Shown: positions 8,593 to 18,194, counted from the stretch's first letter. The stretch is DNA of 49,360 nucleotides from an uncultured Succinivibrionaceae bacterium (GCA_944393045.1 CALXYT010000011.1:1-49360); one strand, 5' to 3'. Numbers and translations are program-made. Notes: generated by a model not told the origin, from the sequence alone.

Positions 8593-8796
8593 TTACTCCC
8601 CCTTTCTCGTCGTCTCGGTTCTGGTTCCGTAAAACTTCTCGTGGAAGAACTTGCGGTCAATCCGCTCAGAAATGGTGATGCAGGCGGTTTTCGCCAGTTC
8701 CTCGTTCATCTGCCGGATGAGCTTATAGGTGTAGGGTACGGACACCCCCAGCTCTTCGGCCACTTCGTCCACACGCATAAAAATTTGATTTGCCAT
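8593..8796 (-). CDS. xis: Excisionase-like helix-turn-helix protein
   Basis: A 67-residue basic protein. MRVDEVAEELGVSVPYTYKLI is a winged-helix/MerR-like DNA-binding motif as in Tn916-type excisionases, followed by a basic tail ending in EKFYGTRTE. It would bend attachment-site DNA and direct excision by the integrase. The stop is four bases from the integrase start, giving the usual xis-int order. The frame is intact though the integrase is not. Annotation as a general HTH regulator would also fit. Confidence 0.7.
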   Translation of the reverse strand: MANQIFMRVDEVAEELGVSVPYTYKLIRQMNEELAKTACITISERIDRKFFHEKFYGTRTETTRKGE

Positions 8797-9099
8797 GGTA
8801 AATTCCTTCCTTTCTTTGTTGGTGGTGACTGCTGCCTAAAAGTGTTGTGTTTCATAAATGCCTCCTTACTTATGGCCGCCACTTTTTCTGGGTTTCGCAA
8901 CCAAAAATCTGGCGGGCTATTTGATGTGCTATATTATCTAAGCTTATTTGCTTAGTATTATTGTAATACTATACATATAAGCTTAGTTTAAGCCTTTTAG
9001 AAAAAATATTATTAAATAAATTTGCTTAGATTGTCTTGATAAAACTAAGCAAATATGCGATGTTACCTACAAGAACAACCATAGATGGGAGTTGGATGT
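8797..9099. other. Divergent control region between xis and the XRE regulator
   Basis: A 300-base AT-rich gap without a gene. It contains five copies of the hexamer GCTTAG or its complement CTAAGC, described separately, and so is probably the operator and promoter region for both directions. Confidence 0.6.
8938..9053. promoter_or_regulatory. Array of GCTTAG half-sites (putative XRE operators)
   Basis: CTAAGC (8938-8943) and GCTTAG (8950-8955) form an inverted repeat with a 6-base spacer. TAAGCTTA (8978-8985) is a perfect palindrome that runs into GCTTAG (8981-8986). TTTGCTTAG (9021-9029) and CTAAGCAAA (9045-9053) form a 9-base inverted repeat with a 15-base spacer. The sites fill the divergent gap between xis and the regulator. 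Binding by the adjacent regulator is inference. Confidence 0.6.
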
Positions 9100-9588
9100 A
9101 TGGCGATTGGCGAACGGATTCACTTTTTCCGTCTCTTGCGGGGGATGACACAGAAATATCTCGGTATGGCGCTGGGCTTCCCGGAGAAGTCTGTCGATGT
9201 GCGCCTGGCACAGTACGAAACAGGATCAAGAACCCCTAAGGCGGACTTAACTGCAGCCCTAGCCGAAGTACTGGATGTCTCACCCCATGCTCTTTTCGTC
9301 TCGGACATAGACTCCTATGTGGGGCTCATGCACACCATGTTTACCCTGGAGGACAAGTATGGGCTGAAAGTCACGGAGCAGGACGGCGAGCTTGCCTTGC
9401 AGGTGGATTTTCGCCAAAACAAGAATGCTGCCCGGCTGCACGAAATGCTCTGGGCCTGGCGGGAACAGGCAGCCAAACTGGAGGCCGGTGAGATCTCCCA
9501 GGAGGAGTACGACCGCTGGCGTTACCACTACCCGGAGTACGATAGCAGCCAGATCCGTGCCAAGGTACCGCTGGAGGGTCTGATCTGA
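9100..9588 (+). CDS. XRE-family transcriptional regulator of the element
   Basis: About 162 residues from ATG 9100, chosen because GGGAG stands eight bases upstream; another ATG at 9085 lacks a good site. Residues 1-65 form a Cro/CI-type helix-turn-helix: GERIHFFRLLRGMTQKYLG, then the recognition region with RLAQYETGSRTP and a third helix ending DVSPHAL. The remainder is acidic and rich in Gln/Glu, probably for oligomerisation or signal sensing. It diverges from the xis-int genes across an array of repeated hexamers and probably represses them and itself. It resembles regulators of Firmicutes integrative elements, consistent with the origin of its neighbours. Confidence 0.8.
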   Translation: MAIGERIHFFRLLRGMTQKYLGMALGFPEKSVDVRLAQYETGSRTPKADLTAALAEVLDVSPHALFVSDIDSYVGLMHTMFTLEDKYGLKVTEQDGELALQVDFRQNKNAARLHEMLWAWREQAAKLEAGEISQEEYDRWRYHYPEYDSSQIRAKVPLEGLI

Positions 9589-9665
9589 ACCTCTCACTTG
9601 TAGGCCACGGGAAAGGCAGTTTGTTGCACAAAATCAGAAAATTCAGATAAATGAGAGCAAAATAA

Positions 9666-9705
9666 AAAAGGTCTAACTGATCAGCTAAAATCAGTTAGAC
9701 CTTTT
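9666..9705. terminator. Strong bidirectional intrinsic terminator
   Basis: A perfect 16-base stem (arms 9666-9681 and 9690-9705, AAAAGGTCTAACTGAT) with an 8-base loop. Read on the minus strand it is followed by a T-rich tract, so it can stop guaBA transcription. On the plus strand it lies about 80 bases after the XRE gene and can stop that one too. Apart from this hairpin, 9589-9861 shows nothing coding. Confidence 0.85.
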
Positions 9706-9861
9706 CTCTTAGAATAAAAATCCTGCGTATTTGCAAGCCACCTAAAATTCCAAAACAAATCGGTTTTTGATGGGGCTATCAATCTGCTATCAAATGGGGA
9801 ATTTGAAAATCACAAACCCAGTGTTTATGCAAGTTTGAGGACCCTCATATCCACTTTTTGC

Positions 9862-9874
9862 TTATTCCCATTCG
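9862..9874. repeat. Putative proximal attachment-site repeat at guaA stop
   Basis: TTATTCCCATTCG covers the guaA stop and last codons. It is the partner of the 12-of-13 match at 104-116. A shorter 10-base match, TATTCCCATT, also occurs at 7238-7247, beside the hsd promoter. Confidence 0.55.
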
Positions 9875-11442
9875 ATAGTTGCAGGTGGTTTACCTGAAAC
9901 ATCGTAAACTACACGGCTAATACCGTTTATTTCGTTAATAATACGATTTGATACTTTACCAAGTAGGTCATATGGTAATTGTGCCCAGTGAGCGGTCATA
10001 AAGTCAATAGTTTCAACAGCTCGAAGTGATACTACATAATCATATCGTCTGCCATCGCCCATAACACCAACAGAACGCACTGGTAAGAATACTACAAATG
10101 CTTGAGATACTTTATGATACCAATCGGCTTTATAAAGCTCTTCAATAAAGATAGCATCAGCAAGACGTAATAAATCGCAATATTCTTTTTTGATTTCACC
10201 AAGTACTCTTACTCCTAAACCAGGACCTGGGAATGGATGGCGATATAACATCTCATAAGGTAGACCAAGAGCCAAACCAACCTTACGTACTTCATCTTTA
10301 AATAATTCGCGTAAAGGTTCTACTAAAGAGAAGTTTAGATCTTCTGGTAAACCACCAACGTTATGATGTGATTTAATTACGTGAGCCTTACCAGTCTTAG
10401 CAGCTGCTGATTCAATTACATCAGGGTAAATAGTACCTTGTGCCAAGTATTTAACGCCTTGAAGTTTACGAGCTTCATCAGCAAACACATCGATAAATAC
10501 TTTACCAATAGTCTTACGCTTGGCTTCAGGATCGCTAATACCTTTTAAAGCAGATAAGAATCTGTCTTCAGCATCGACATAAACAATGTTAAGCCCAAAC
10601 TTGTCACCGAACATATCTTTAACTTGCTGACCTTCGTTTAAACGTAAAAGACCGTTATCTACAAATACGCAAGTAAGATTATCACCAATAGCACGGTGTA
10701 AAAGCATAGCTGTTACTGATGAATCAACACCACCTGATAAACCTAATAATACTTTTTCATTACCAAGTTTAGCACGAAGTTTATTAACAGCATCTTCAAT
10801 GATTGAATCAGGAGTCCATAAGCATTCAAGACCACAGATATCCTTAACGAAGTTTTCAATCATCTTAGCGCCACTAACAGTATGGGTCACTTCTGGATGG
10901 AATTGTACGCCAAAGAACTTACGCTCTAAATCAAACATAGCTGCATAAGGGCAACTAGCAGTATGAGCTGCAACCTTAAAGCCTTGAGGAAGAGCTGAAA
11001 CTTTATCACCGTGGCTCATCCAAACTTCAAGCTGAGAGATGCCATTAGTGTTTTTATCTTCAATGCCTTTAAATAAAGGATTATCAGGGCAATCGTTATC
11101 TACTAGGGCATAACCATATTCACGCTTATTAGAGCCTGTTACAGCCCCACCTAATTGCGCTGCCATAGTTTGCATACCATAGCAAATACCTAATACAGGC
11201 ACGTTTGCCTTAAATACATACTCAGGAGCTCTTGGAGATCCTTCTTCAGTTACAGATTCAGGACCACCTGAAAGGATAATACCTGACGGATTAAATTCCT
11301 TAATTTGCTCTTCTGTAACATCGTATGCCCAAAGTTCACAATAAACGCCAATTTCACGTACTCTACGAGCAATGAGCTGTGTTACTTGAGAACCAAAATC
11401 GATGATTAATATTCTTTCCTGGTGAATATTTTTAGCTGTCAT
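9862..11442 (-). CDS. guaA: GMP synthase (glutamine-hydrolysing)
   Basis: Converts XMP, ATP and glutamine to GMP in the cytosol. The 526 residues match the usual length. The N-terminal class-I amidotransferase (residues 8-200) has [12 protein letters not shown], the nucleophile Cys87 in GICYGMQ, and the His/Glu pair in [10 protein letters not shown]. The ATP pyrophosphatase domain has the [10 protein letters not shown] loop near residue 235. The C-terminal dimerisation domain has [12 protein letters not shown] and ends [11 protein letters not shown]. It lies 61 bases behind guaB. The foreign element sits immediately downstream, and the last codons (9862-9874) are the probable attachment site, leaving the protein sequence intact. 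Confidence 0.98.
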   Translation of the reverse strand: MTAKNIHQERILIIDFGSQVTQLIARRVREIGVYCELWAYDVTEEQIKEFNPSGIILSGGPESVTEEGSPRAPEYVFKANVPVLGICYGMQTMAAQLGGAVTGSNKREYGYALVDNDCPDNPLFKGIEDKNTNGISQLEVWMSHGDKVSALPQGFKVAAHTASCPYAAMFDLERKFFGVQFHPEVTHTVSGAKMIENFVKDICGLECLWTPDSIIEDAVNKLRAKLGNEKVLLGLSGGVDSSVTAMLLHRAIGDNLTCVFVDNGLLRLNEGQQVKDMFGDKFGLNIVYVDAEDRFLSALKGISDPEAKRKTIGKVFIDVFADEARKLQGVKYLAQGTIYPDVIESAAAKTGKAHVIKSHHNVGGLPEDLNFSLVEPLRELFKDEVRKVGLALGLPYEMLYRHPFPGPGLGVRVLGEIKKEYCDLLRLADAIFIEELYKADWYHKVSQAFVVFLPVRSVGVMGDGRRYDYVVSLRAVETIDFMTAHWAQLPYDLLGKVSNRIINEINGISRVVYDVSGKPPATIEWE

Positions 11443-11463
11443 TATGTATTCCTAATAACAAAA

Positions 11464-11492
11464 TTAGCCCCAATAAAACCAGTTGGGGCTAA
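11464..11492 (-). terminator. Terminator-like hairpin between guaB and guaA
   Basis: Perfect 10-base arms TTAGCCCCAA (11464-11473) and TTGGGGCTAA (11483-11492) with a 9-base loop. On the minus strand it is followed by TTTTGTTATT, and the guaA ATG comes 22 bases later. It has the form of an intrinsic terminator or attenuator inside the operon, or of a processing/stability hairpin. Confidence 0.6.
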
Positions 11493-11503
11493 TGGGTTAG
11501 CTA

Positions 11504-12967
11504 CTAAACTCTATAGTTAGGTGCTTCTTTAGTGATGGTAACATCATGAACGTGTGATTCTTTGATGCCAGCACCTGTAATACGTACAAACTGAGCCTTA
11601 GTACGCATATCTTCAATGGTAGCACTACCTGTTAAGCCCATTGCAGAACGAAGACCACCCATCTGCTGATGAATGATTTGTTTTAATAATCCTTTATATG
11701 GAACGCGTGCTTCAATACCTTCTGGTACAAGCTTATCAGCAGCGTTATCAGAAGACTGGAAATAACGGTCAGCAGAACCTTTAGCCATAGCCGCAAGTGA
11801 CCCCATACCACGATATGACTTAAATGAACGACCTTGGAACAATTCAACTTCACCAGGAGCTTCTTCAGTACCTGCGAACATTGAACCAACCATAACCAAG
11901 TGCGCACCAGCTGCAATAGCCTTAGCGATATCGCCTGAGTAACGAATACCACCGTCAGCAATTACTTTTACATCTGACCCCTTAAGAGCATCTACAGCAT
12001 TAGAAATAGCGCTAATTTGTGGTACACCACAACCTGTTACAATACGTGTGGTACAAATAGAACCAGGACCGATACCAACCTTAACAGTATTAGCACCAGC
12101 TTCAGCAACAGCGATTGCACCGGCAGCAGTTGCCACATTACCAGCTACAATCTGAATATCAGGGAAAGCTTCACGGGTAGCCTTAATACGGTCTAATACG
12201 CCCTGTGAATGACCATGAGATGAATCGATTAAGATTACATCAGCACCAGCTTCAACAAGTGCCTTAACACGTTCTTCATTACCAGCACCTGCGCCAACAG
12301 CTGCGCCGCAACGTAATCTGCCTAAAGCATCTTTACAAGCATTTGGCTTTCTTTCAGCTTTCTGGAAGTCTTTAACGGTAATCATACCTTTTAAGTGGAA
12401 TTGATTATCAGTAACTAAAACTTTTTCGATACGGTTCTTTTGCATTAAAGCCTGTACTTCTTCACGTGAGGCATTTTCATGAACTGTTACGAGGCGTTCT
12501 TTTGGAGTCATAACTTCGTAAACCTTCTTAGTAAGGTCAGTAATAAAACGAACGTCACGACCGGTGATAATACCCATTAAATCACCTTCATCATCTACTA
12601 CCGGAAAACCTGCAAAGCCATGCTTATGGGTAAGAGATAAAATTTCAGCAATAGTAGTTTCAGGATGAACGGTAACTGGATCTACAACAACCCCTGATTC
12701 AAACTTCTTTACTCGGCGAACCTGTTCTGCCTGAGCTTCAATAGACATATTCTTATGAATAAAGCCGATACCACCTTCCTGAGCAAGGGCGATAGCTAAA
12801 CGTGCTTCTGTTACTGTATCCATAGCAGCAGAAACCATTGGAATATTTAAGGAAATAGTTGAGGTAAGGGAGGTGCGTAAATCAGCAGTATTTGGTAAAA
12901 CTGTAGAATGAGCCGGTACTAAAAGTACATCGTCAAAAGTTAACGCTTCTTCAAGGATTCTTAACAT
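11504..12967 (-). CDS. guaB: Inosine-5'-monophosphate dehydrogenase
   Basis: Oxidises IMP to XMP with NAD, the committed step to guanine nucleotides. The 487 residues are standard. The catalytic barrel begins with [13 protein letters not shown]. Two CBS domains (about residues 95-205) are inserted, with ITGRDVRF and [10 protein letters not shown]. The barrel resumes with DSSHGHS, and the active-site loop [15 protein letters not shown] carries the catalytic Cys near residue 305. [15 protein letters not shown] binds the phosphate, and the flap lies near the C-terminus. It is first in the guaBA operon with its own promoter at 13018-13046, divergent from sppA. Confidence 0.98.
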   Translation of the reverse strand: MLRILEEALTFDDVLLVPAHSTVLPNTADLRTSLTSTISLNIPMVSAAMDTVTEARLAIALAQEGGIGFIHKNMSIEAQAEQVRRVKKFESGVVVDPVTVHPETTIAEILSLTHKHGFAGFPVVDDEGDLMGIITGRDVRFITDLTKKVYEVMTPKERLVTVHENASREEVQALMQKNRIEKVLVTDNQFHLKGMITVKDFQKAERKPNACKDALGRLRCGAAVGAGAGNEERVKALVEAGADVILIDSSHGHSQGVLDRIKATREAFPDIQIVAGNVATAAGAIAVAEAGANTVKVGIGPGSICTTRIVTGCGVPQISAISNAVDALKGSDVKVIADGGIRYSGDIAKAIAAGAHLVMVGSMFAGTEEAPGEVELFQGRSFKSYRGMGSLAAMAKGSADRYFQSSDNAADKLVPEGIEARVPYKGLLKQIIHQQMGGLRSAMGLTGSATIEDMRTKAQFVRITGAGIKESHVHDVTITKEAPNYRV

Positions 12968-13017
12968 GGCAAAATCTCACTAATTATTAAATAAATTTGA
13001 TGATATTTTGCGTGTGC

Positions 13018-13046
13018 ATTATACATATTTTTGCCTCTAAGGTAAA
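13018..13046 (-). promoter_or_regulatory. guaB promoter
   Basis: Minus-strand TATAAT (13018-13023) with TTTACC (13041-13046) at 17-base spacing, about 50 bases before the guaB start. It is the best sigma-70 match in the gap between guaB and sppA. No operator was recognised. Confidence 0.6.
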
Positions 13047-13144
13047 GAATTTTTAAATAAATCACGTTTTTTTTTGCTAAAAAAGTTAATTGCTTGGTAT
13101 TTGACACCAAAATGCCATAAAAGCGCCTTAAGTTAATGCTTTTT

Positions 13145-13173
13145 TTGAAAATTATCCTAAGATAGCGTAATAT
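13145..13173 (+). promoter_or_regulatory. Possible sppA promoter
   Basis: TTGAAA (13145-13150) and TAATAT (13168-13173) at 17-base spacing, 33 bases before the sppA start. The -10 element is weak. Confidence 0.35.
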
Positions 13174-13206
13174 TAGGGAAATAAAAGTTTGTAGTTAGAG
13201 AATATT

Positions 13207-15084
13207 ATGAAGCATACCTGCCTGAAACATCTTAATTTTATCGGATCAGTTATTACTTATGTAAGAAACTTTGTCCTTAATGTGATTTTTTTACTATTTG
13301 TTTTGTTTATAGTTACTGGCATATTAATAAGTGCTGCTGTTAGTACTAAGGGTAATGAAGAACTTGCCGCAAATGTTGATAAGTCCTTACTTTATATAAA
13401 TTTCAATGGTGAGATTCGTGATGCGCCATTGGTAATTACTCCGCTTGATGAGCTTATACGTCAACTTGAAAATGAAGGTGACGAAAGTAAGTATTTCTTA
13501 GAGCAGTATTTAGAAGTTATAAGAACTGCTACTAAAGATAAAAACGTTAAATACTTAGTAATGAATTTATCTAAATTAACAAATTTACGTCCAGATTTAA
13601 TTGCTAACCTAGGCGAGGAACTTACAAAGTTTAAACAAGCCGGTAAAAAAATCTATGCTTTTGCGATGAGTTATTCACAGCAAAATTATGCTCTGGCATC
13701 TTATGCTGATTATATTTATCTGGATCCTATGGGAGGGATTGAGATTAACGGTTATGCGTTAACATCAGTATATTTTAAGGATTTACTTGATACTGCTAAG
13801 ATTACTGTTTACACCCCAAAGGTAGGGACTCATAAAAGCGCTGTTGAGCCATATAACCGCAATGATATGAGTGCTTGGGTGAAAGAAGAATATACTCATA
13901 TCACAGATAACTTATGGGGTGAGTATACCTCTTTAATTACAAAAAACCGTCCTAAGGTAGTATTAGATAAGATGCTTTTTGCAAGTGATGAATATCTTAA
14001 TGAACTAACTAAGTATCAGGGCGATAATGCTCAAATGGCAAAGGAATTAGGTTTTGTGGATTTTGTGGGAACTTATCAAGAGGCCATTGATGATATCAGT
14101 AAAAAGACTAAAGTTAAAGTTATTACCCATAAAAATAACCGCGATATAGCAGCTATGCAATTTGAGGATTACCTGATAAAAGCAAAGCCTACCCCAAAAT
14201 CAGCCAATAAAATCGCGGTGCTTTATGGAATTGGGGCTATAACCTCAGAATCTGAGGACTTAAATGCTTTTTCTTCCAATAATATTGTGCCGCAGCTTAG
14301 AAAGCTTGCTAATCGCCGTAATGTAAAGGCAGTTGTCATATATCTAAATACTCCAGGTGGTGAAGTTTTTGCCTCTGAGATTATGCGTCGTGAAATTTCA
14401 TATTTACGCTCAAAGGGTAAAAAAGTAGTAGTTTATATGTCATCTATGGCAGCAAGTGGTGGTTATTATGTATCAACAGCTGCTGATGCCATTATTGCAA
14501 CACCTACAACTTTAACAGGTTCTATCGGCGTTTATGGCATGATGTTTAGTGTAGAGCGTTTAAGTAATAGTTTTGGGATTTATGCCGATGGGGTGAAGAC
14601 TAATAAAGATACTCATACCACTTTCTTTGAGCCAATTTCTCCAAATGTTATGCAAGCTGTGCAGCTTGAAATTGATAATACCTACCATGATTTTATTTCT
14701 CTTGTAGCTAATGCCCGTAAAATCTCCTTAGAAGAAGCTGATCGCATTGCCCAAGGGCAGGTTTATACTGCTAAAGATGCTCTGGCAATTAAGCTTGTTG
14801 ATAAAATTGGTAATTTTAAAGACGCTCTAGCTGAGGCTGCCAAACTTGCTAAGATTAAAGATTACGACCTGGAGTTATCAACTCCAGATATCACTGGTGC
14901 TGATATGGGGGTAATGTCAATATTAACTGGTAAAGTAATAGCCGCGTATGATAAAGGTTTAGCTATTAACTATTTAAAATCTGTTGAAGAAGAATTACCT
15001 ATTCCTTTAAAGCAAACTTTAAAGGCGCAAGATACCAAAAAGAAGATGGTTTATTCTATTACTGAGGTTAGACCTGCTTACTAA
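13207..15084 (+). CDS. sppA: Signal peptide peptidase SppA, 67K type
   Basis: An inner-membrane serine protease that degrades cleaved signal peptides. The 625 residues correspond to the double-domain (67K) form of E. coli. A membrane anchor is at about residues 20-42 (NFVLNVIFLLFVLFIVTGIL). The general base is Lys210 in THKSAVEPYNRNDMS. The nucleophile is Ser417 in SSMAASGGYYVSTAAD, preceded by the oxyanion-region LNTPGGEVFASE. Both halves of the tandem fold are complete. It is monocistronic, flanked by its own promoter candidate and terminator. Confidence 0.96.
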   Translation: MKHTCLKHLNFIGSVITYVRNFVLNVIFLLFVLFIVTGILISAAVSTKGNEELAANVDKSLLYINFNGEIRDAPLVITPLDELIRQLENEGDESKYFLEQYLEVIRTATKDKNVKYLVMNLSKLTNLRPDLIANLGEELTKFKQAGKKIYAFAMSYSQQNYALASYADYIYLDPMGGIEINGYALTSVYFKDLLDTAKITVYTPKVGTHKSAVEPYNRNDMSAWVKEEYTHITDNLWGEYTSLITKNRPKVVLDKMLFASDEYLNELTKYQGDNAQMAKELGFVDFVGTYQEAIDDISKKTKVKVITHKNNRDIAAMQFEDYLIKAKPTPKSANKIAVLYGIGAITSESEDLNAFSSNNIVPQLRKLANRRNVKAVVIYLNTPGGEVFASEIMRREISYLRSKGKKVVVYMSSMAASGGYYVSTAADAIIATPTTLTGSIGVYGMMFSVERLSNSFGIYADGVKTNKDTHTTFFEPISPNVMQAVQLEIDNTYHDFISLVANARKISLEEADRIAQGQVYTAKDALAIKLVDKIGNFKDALAEAAKLAKIKDYDLELSTPDITGADMGVMSILTGKVIAAYDKGLAINYLKSVEEELPIPLKQTLKAQDTKKKMVYSITEVRPAY

Positions 15085-15399
15085 TTAAAATTTATAACTT
15101 AAAATTTCTTAATAACGAAATTTTTGGTGATTGTTAAATATTAACTCCCTTTGGTTTTTTTCCTTAGGGAGTTTTTTATTGGCAAAGATTTTACGAAGAT
15201 TTTATTTTTAAGGGGGATTTGTTAAATAAAGCCTTATAAATCTTCATAAATTTACCAAAATCTCATAATGGAAAGCTAAATTTAACACTAATTTTGCGTA
15301 AGTAAAAAAATGATTTTAACAGCTCTTTTTATAATTAGCCTCGATAAAAAATGTAATTAAACAATAAAAAAGCAAAAAAAATTACTGAAAGGAGCAATT
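15085..15399. other. Intergenic region, sppA to transporter operon
   Basis: Contains the sppA terminator, then about 200 bases of AT-rich DNA with a TATAAT near 15329 that may be the -10 of the transporter operon. No convincing -35, operator or small gene was recognised. Confidence 0.4.
15143..15180 (+). terminator. sppA terminator
   Basis: Arms AACTCCCT (15143-15150) and AGGGAGTT (15166-15173) close a T-rich loop and are followed by TTTTATT. Located 60 bases after the sppA stop. Confidence 0.8.
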
Positions 15400-16470
15400 A
15401 TGATGCATAAGTTATTAAAGACTGTTGCAGGCGTAAGTTTATTTACTGCAGTATCAACAGCTGCATTAGCCGCTGATAATGCTAATGATGAATCTTTACA
15501 ATCTTTAATTGACGCAGCCAAGAAAGAAGGCGTAGTTTACTCATTAGGTATGCCGGATCCTTGGGCAAACTGGGTTGAAACCTGGAACGATATTAAGACC
15601 AATTACGGTATTGAACATTTTGATACCGATATGAGTTCTGCCCAAGAAATTGCTAAGTTTGAAGCTGAAAAGAATAATGCATCAGGTGATATTGGTGATA
15701 TCGGTGAGGCTTTTACCAGCATTGCAGTAAAGAAAGGGGTAACTATTCCGTATAAGCCAACCACCTGGGACAGTATTCCAAACTGGGCAAAGGATAAAGA
15801 TGGTCACTGGGTAATTGCTTACACAGGTACAATTTCATTTTTAATCAATAAAGAAATTGTAAAAAACCCTCCAAAGAGCTGGGCAGATTTATTAGAAGGT
15901 GATTATAAGATTACCGTTGGAGATGTAGGTATTGCAGCACAGGCTAATAACGCTATTTTAGCAGCTGCTATAGGTTTAGGTGGTAGCGAAAAAGATTTAA
16001 AACCTGCTTTAGATTTCTTTGGCAAGCTTGCTAAGCAAGATCGTTTAATCTTTACCGATCCTTCATTAGCAAATATTGAAAAAGGCGAAATTGAAGTTGC
16101 GCTTTTATGGGATTTTAACAGCTTAGGTTATGCAACTAAGGTTGGCCGTGAAAAGTTTGAAATTAACATTCCTCAGGAAGGTTCAGTTCGTGCAGGTTAT
16201 GCAACAATTATCAATAAGTATGCTAAGCACCCAAATGCAGCTAAGTTAGCCCGTGAATTTATTCTTTCTGACAAGGGACAAATCAACCTTGCCAAGGGGT
16301 TTGCTCGTCCAGTTCGTGATGTTAAATTACCACCAGAAGTTGAAAGCTTATTAATCCCAATTGAGCAGTATAAGAATGTTCGTTCAATAGCTGATCAGAA
16401 GGCTTGGGATAAGAACTCCAAGAAGTTACCCAGATTATGGCAAGAATATGTGTTAATCCACCAGAAGTAA
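15400..16470 (+). CDS. ABC transporter periplasmic substrate-binding protein
   Basis: A 356-residue type-2 periplasmic binding protein of the iron/thiamine/spermidine/phosphonate (bacterial solute-binding 1) superfamily. It has a signal peptide (residues 1-24, cut after AALA), so it acts in the periplasm. Visible fold landmarks are KEGVVYSLGMPDPWANWVE at the start of lobe one, AYTGTISFLINKEIVKNPP at the hinge, and ALLWDFNSLGYATKVG in lobe two. GGAG lies eight bases upstream of the ATG. It heads an operon with a phosphatase-superfamily enzyme, two permeases, an ATPase and a HAD phosphatase, which suggests that the ligand carries a phosphate or phosphonate. The exact ligand cannot be read from sequence. 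Confidence 0.85.
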   Translation: MMHKLLKTVAGVSLFTAVSTAALAADNANDESLQSLIDAAKKEGVVYSLGMPDPWANWVETWNDIKTNYGIEHFDTDMSSAQEIAKFEAEKNNASGDIGDIGEAFTSIAVKKGVTIPYKPTTWDSIPNWAKDKDGHWVIAYTGTISFLINKEIVKNPPKSWADLLEGDYKITVGDVGIAAQANNAILAAAIGLGGSEKDLKPALDFFGKLAKQDRLIFTDPSLANIEKGEIEVALLWDFNSLGYATKVGREKFEINIPQEGSVRAGYATIINKYAKHPNAAKLAREFILSDKGQINLAKGFARPVRDVKLPPEVESLLIPIEQYKNVRSIADQKAWDKNSKKLPRLWQEYVLIHQK

Positions 16471-16490
16471 TCATTGGGGCTTAAATTATT

Positions 16491-17288
16491 ATGGCTAAAA
16501 AAGTGATTTTAGTGCTGGTTGATGGGTTAAATGGTGATGTAGCCCAGAATAGAATGGGCTTTTTAGAGGCATTAACTGACGAGGGTAAAGGTAGTTTTGC
16601 GAAAAAAGTTGATTTAAAAAGTGCCTTACCTGCTATGTCTCGCCCATTATATGAAACAGTTATGACTGGGGTAAAACCTGTTAGATCTGGGATATATAAT
16701 AATTCTATTGTGCGTTTATCAAAGAATAAATCAATCTTTAGTATTGCTAAAGAGAATGGTTTAGTAACAGCTGCCAGTGCCTATTACTGGATGAGTGAGC
16801 TTTATAATCATGCGCCATATGATCCAATTGAGGATCGCATTGTAAATGATAAAACACTTAACATTCAGCATGGTATTTTTTACATGTGGGATGAATATCC
16901 TGATGAGGCTGTTTTTGGTGATGGGGAATATTTAAGACGTAACTATAATCCTGACTTTTTATTGATTCATTCTATGAATGTTGATGATATTGGTCATAAG
17001 TTTGGCTTAAATAGTTCTGAGTATCGCAATAGTGCTGTAAAGGTTGATGTTATTCTATCAAACTTTATCGAAGATTGGCGCGCTGCTGGTTATCATGTAA
17101 TAGTAACAGCCGATCATGGCATGAGCGATGATAAAAAGCACAATGGACCAACTGATGAAGAGCGCAATGTGCCTTTTTACTTCTTTGCTGCCAAAGATGA
17201 AAAAGACGGGGCAACTTTAAGCGCTGTTACTTTACCAAAGAAACAAACCGATATTTGTCGTTTTGTATGTGAATTATTAGAGGTATAA
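16491..17288 (+). CDS. Alkaline-phosphatase-superfamily phosphodiesterase/phosphonohydrolase
   Basis: A 265-residue two-metal hydrolase of the nucleotide pyrophosphatase/phosphonoacetate hydrolase branch. VLVDGLNG gives the first metal Asp. SALPAMSRPLYETVMTG carries the nucleophile (Ser in MSRP). NVDDIGHKFG and TADHGMSDDKKHNG give the remaining Asp and His ligands. No signal peptide is present, so the substrate must be inside the cell; the cognate transporter is encoded around it. It lies 20 bases after the binding-protein gene. Likely activity is hydrolysis of an imported phosphate mono- or diester or phosphonate; the specific substrate is unknown. Confidence 0.8.
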   Translation: MAKKVILVLVDGLNGDVAQNRMGFLEALTDEGKGSFAKKVDLKSALPAMSRPLYETVMTGVKPVRSGIYNNSIVRLSKNKSIFSIAKENGLVTAASAYYWMSELYNHAPYDPIEDRIVNDKTLNIQHGIFYMWDEYPDEAVFGDGEYLRRNYNPDFLLIHSMNVDDIGHKFGLNSSEYRNSAVKVDVILSNFIEDWRAAGYHVIVTADHGMSDDKKHNGPTDEERNVPFYFFAAKDEKDGATLSAVTLPKKQTDICRFVCELLEV

Positions 17289-17291
17289 GGC

Positions 17292-18194
17292 ATGTCTGGC
17301 TTATCTTTATCTGAAGATAGTAAGAATGCTTTACATAATGAGAGCATGGCGGTTAAAAAACTCAAGAAGCTTTTTTCTTATGGTTTATGCCTTGCTCCTT
17401 TTATGCTGTTTTACTTACTGTTTGAAGTTTTTCCGTTAGTCTGGGTATTGGTTAACAGCTTTGTATATGAAGAGGAGTATTCACTTGAAAATTATATGGA
17501 GCTATTTAATTCGGAGTTTATGACACAAGCTTTTGAGAACTCCTTATACCTGGCTATAGTTTCATCGATAATAGCTTTAGTGTTGGCGCTGTTATTTATA
17601 AATTCCATTCGTACTACTAATGGTAAAATTAAGAATATTTTAATTTCCTTGGTAAATATTTGCTCTAACTTCTCAGGCGTGCCTTTAGCTTTTGCCTTCA
17701 TAATTATTCTTGGGGTAAATGGTGCCGTTACGCTTCTTCTTAAGAATATGGGGCTTATAGATGGTTTTAATATCTACGGCTCAGCAGGTATTTTAACAAT
17801 TTATGTGTATTTTCAGATTCCGATAGCAATATTACTGCTTTATCCTGCTTTTGATGCGGTAAAGGAAGAATGGCATGAGGCTGCCAGGTTATTAGGTGCG
17901 ACAAATTGTCAGTATGCACGCAAAGTGGTAATTCCGGTTTTAGCTCCGTCAATTTTTGGGACATTTGTAATTTTATTTGCTAATGCTATTGGCGCTTATG
18001 CTTCAGTTTATGCATTAACGGCTGGTAATTATAATGTGGTGACTGTGCGTATTGCCGCTCTTGTATCTGGTGATATTTACCTTGATCCAAATTTAGCTGC
18101 GGCCATATCAGTTATCTTAATGGTAATTATGCTTATTGTGGTAATACTAAATTCACTAATTATAAGAAGGTATAACTATGTCAAAAACAAATAG
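17292..18194 (+). CDS. ABC transporter permease 1
   Basis: A 300-residue inner-membrane permease of the binding-protein-dependent (PotB/FbpB-like) family. About six membrane segments follow a roughly 25-residue cytoplasmic start. The coupling loop EEWHEAARLLGATNCQYARK is the EAA motif that contacts the ATPase. The gene starts 3 bases after the hydrolase stop and overlaps the next permease by 17 bases, so expression is coupled. It pairs with permease 2 to form the channel. Confidence 0.9.
   Translation: MSGLSLSEDSKNALHNESMAVKKLKKLFSYGLCLAPFMLFYLLFEVFPLVWVLVNSFVYEEEYSLENYMELFNSEFMTQAFENSLYLAIVSSIIALVLALLFINSIRTTNGKIKNILISLVNICSNFSGVPLAFAFIIILGVNGAVTLLLKNMGLIDGFNIYGSAGILTIYVYFQIPIAILLLYPAFDAVKEEWHEAARLLGATNCQYARKVVIPVLAPSIFGTFVILFANAIGAYASVYALTAGNYNVVTVRIAALVSGDIYLDPNLAAAISVILMVIMLIVVILNSLIIRRYNYVKNK

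Noticed and set aside
8448-8660. 70-codon frame on the minus strand over the integrase start
   Set aside because: Its sequence is Ser/Arg/Thr-rich out-of-frame translation; the true frame gives the integrase N-terminus with an in-frame stop.
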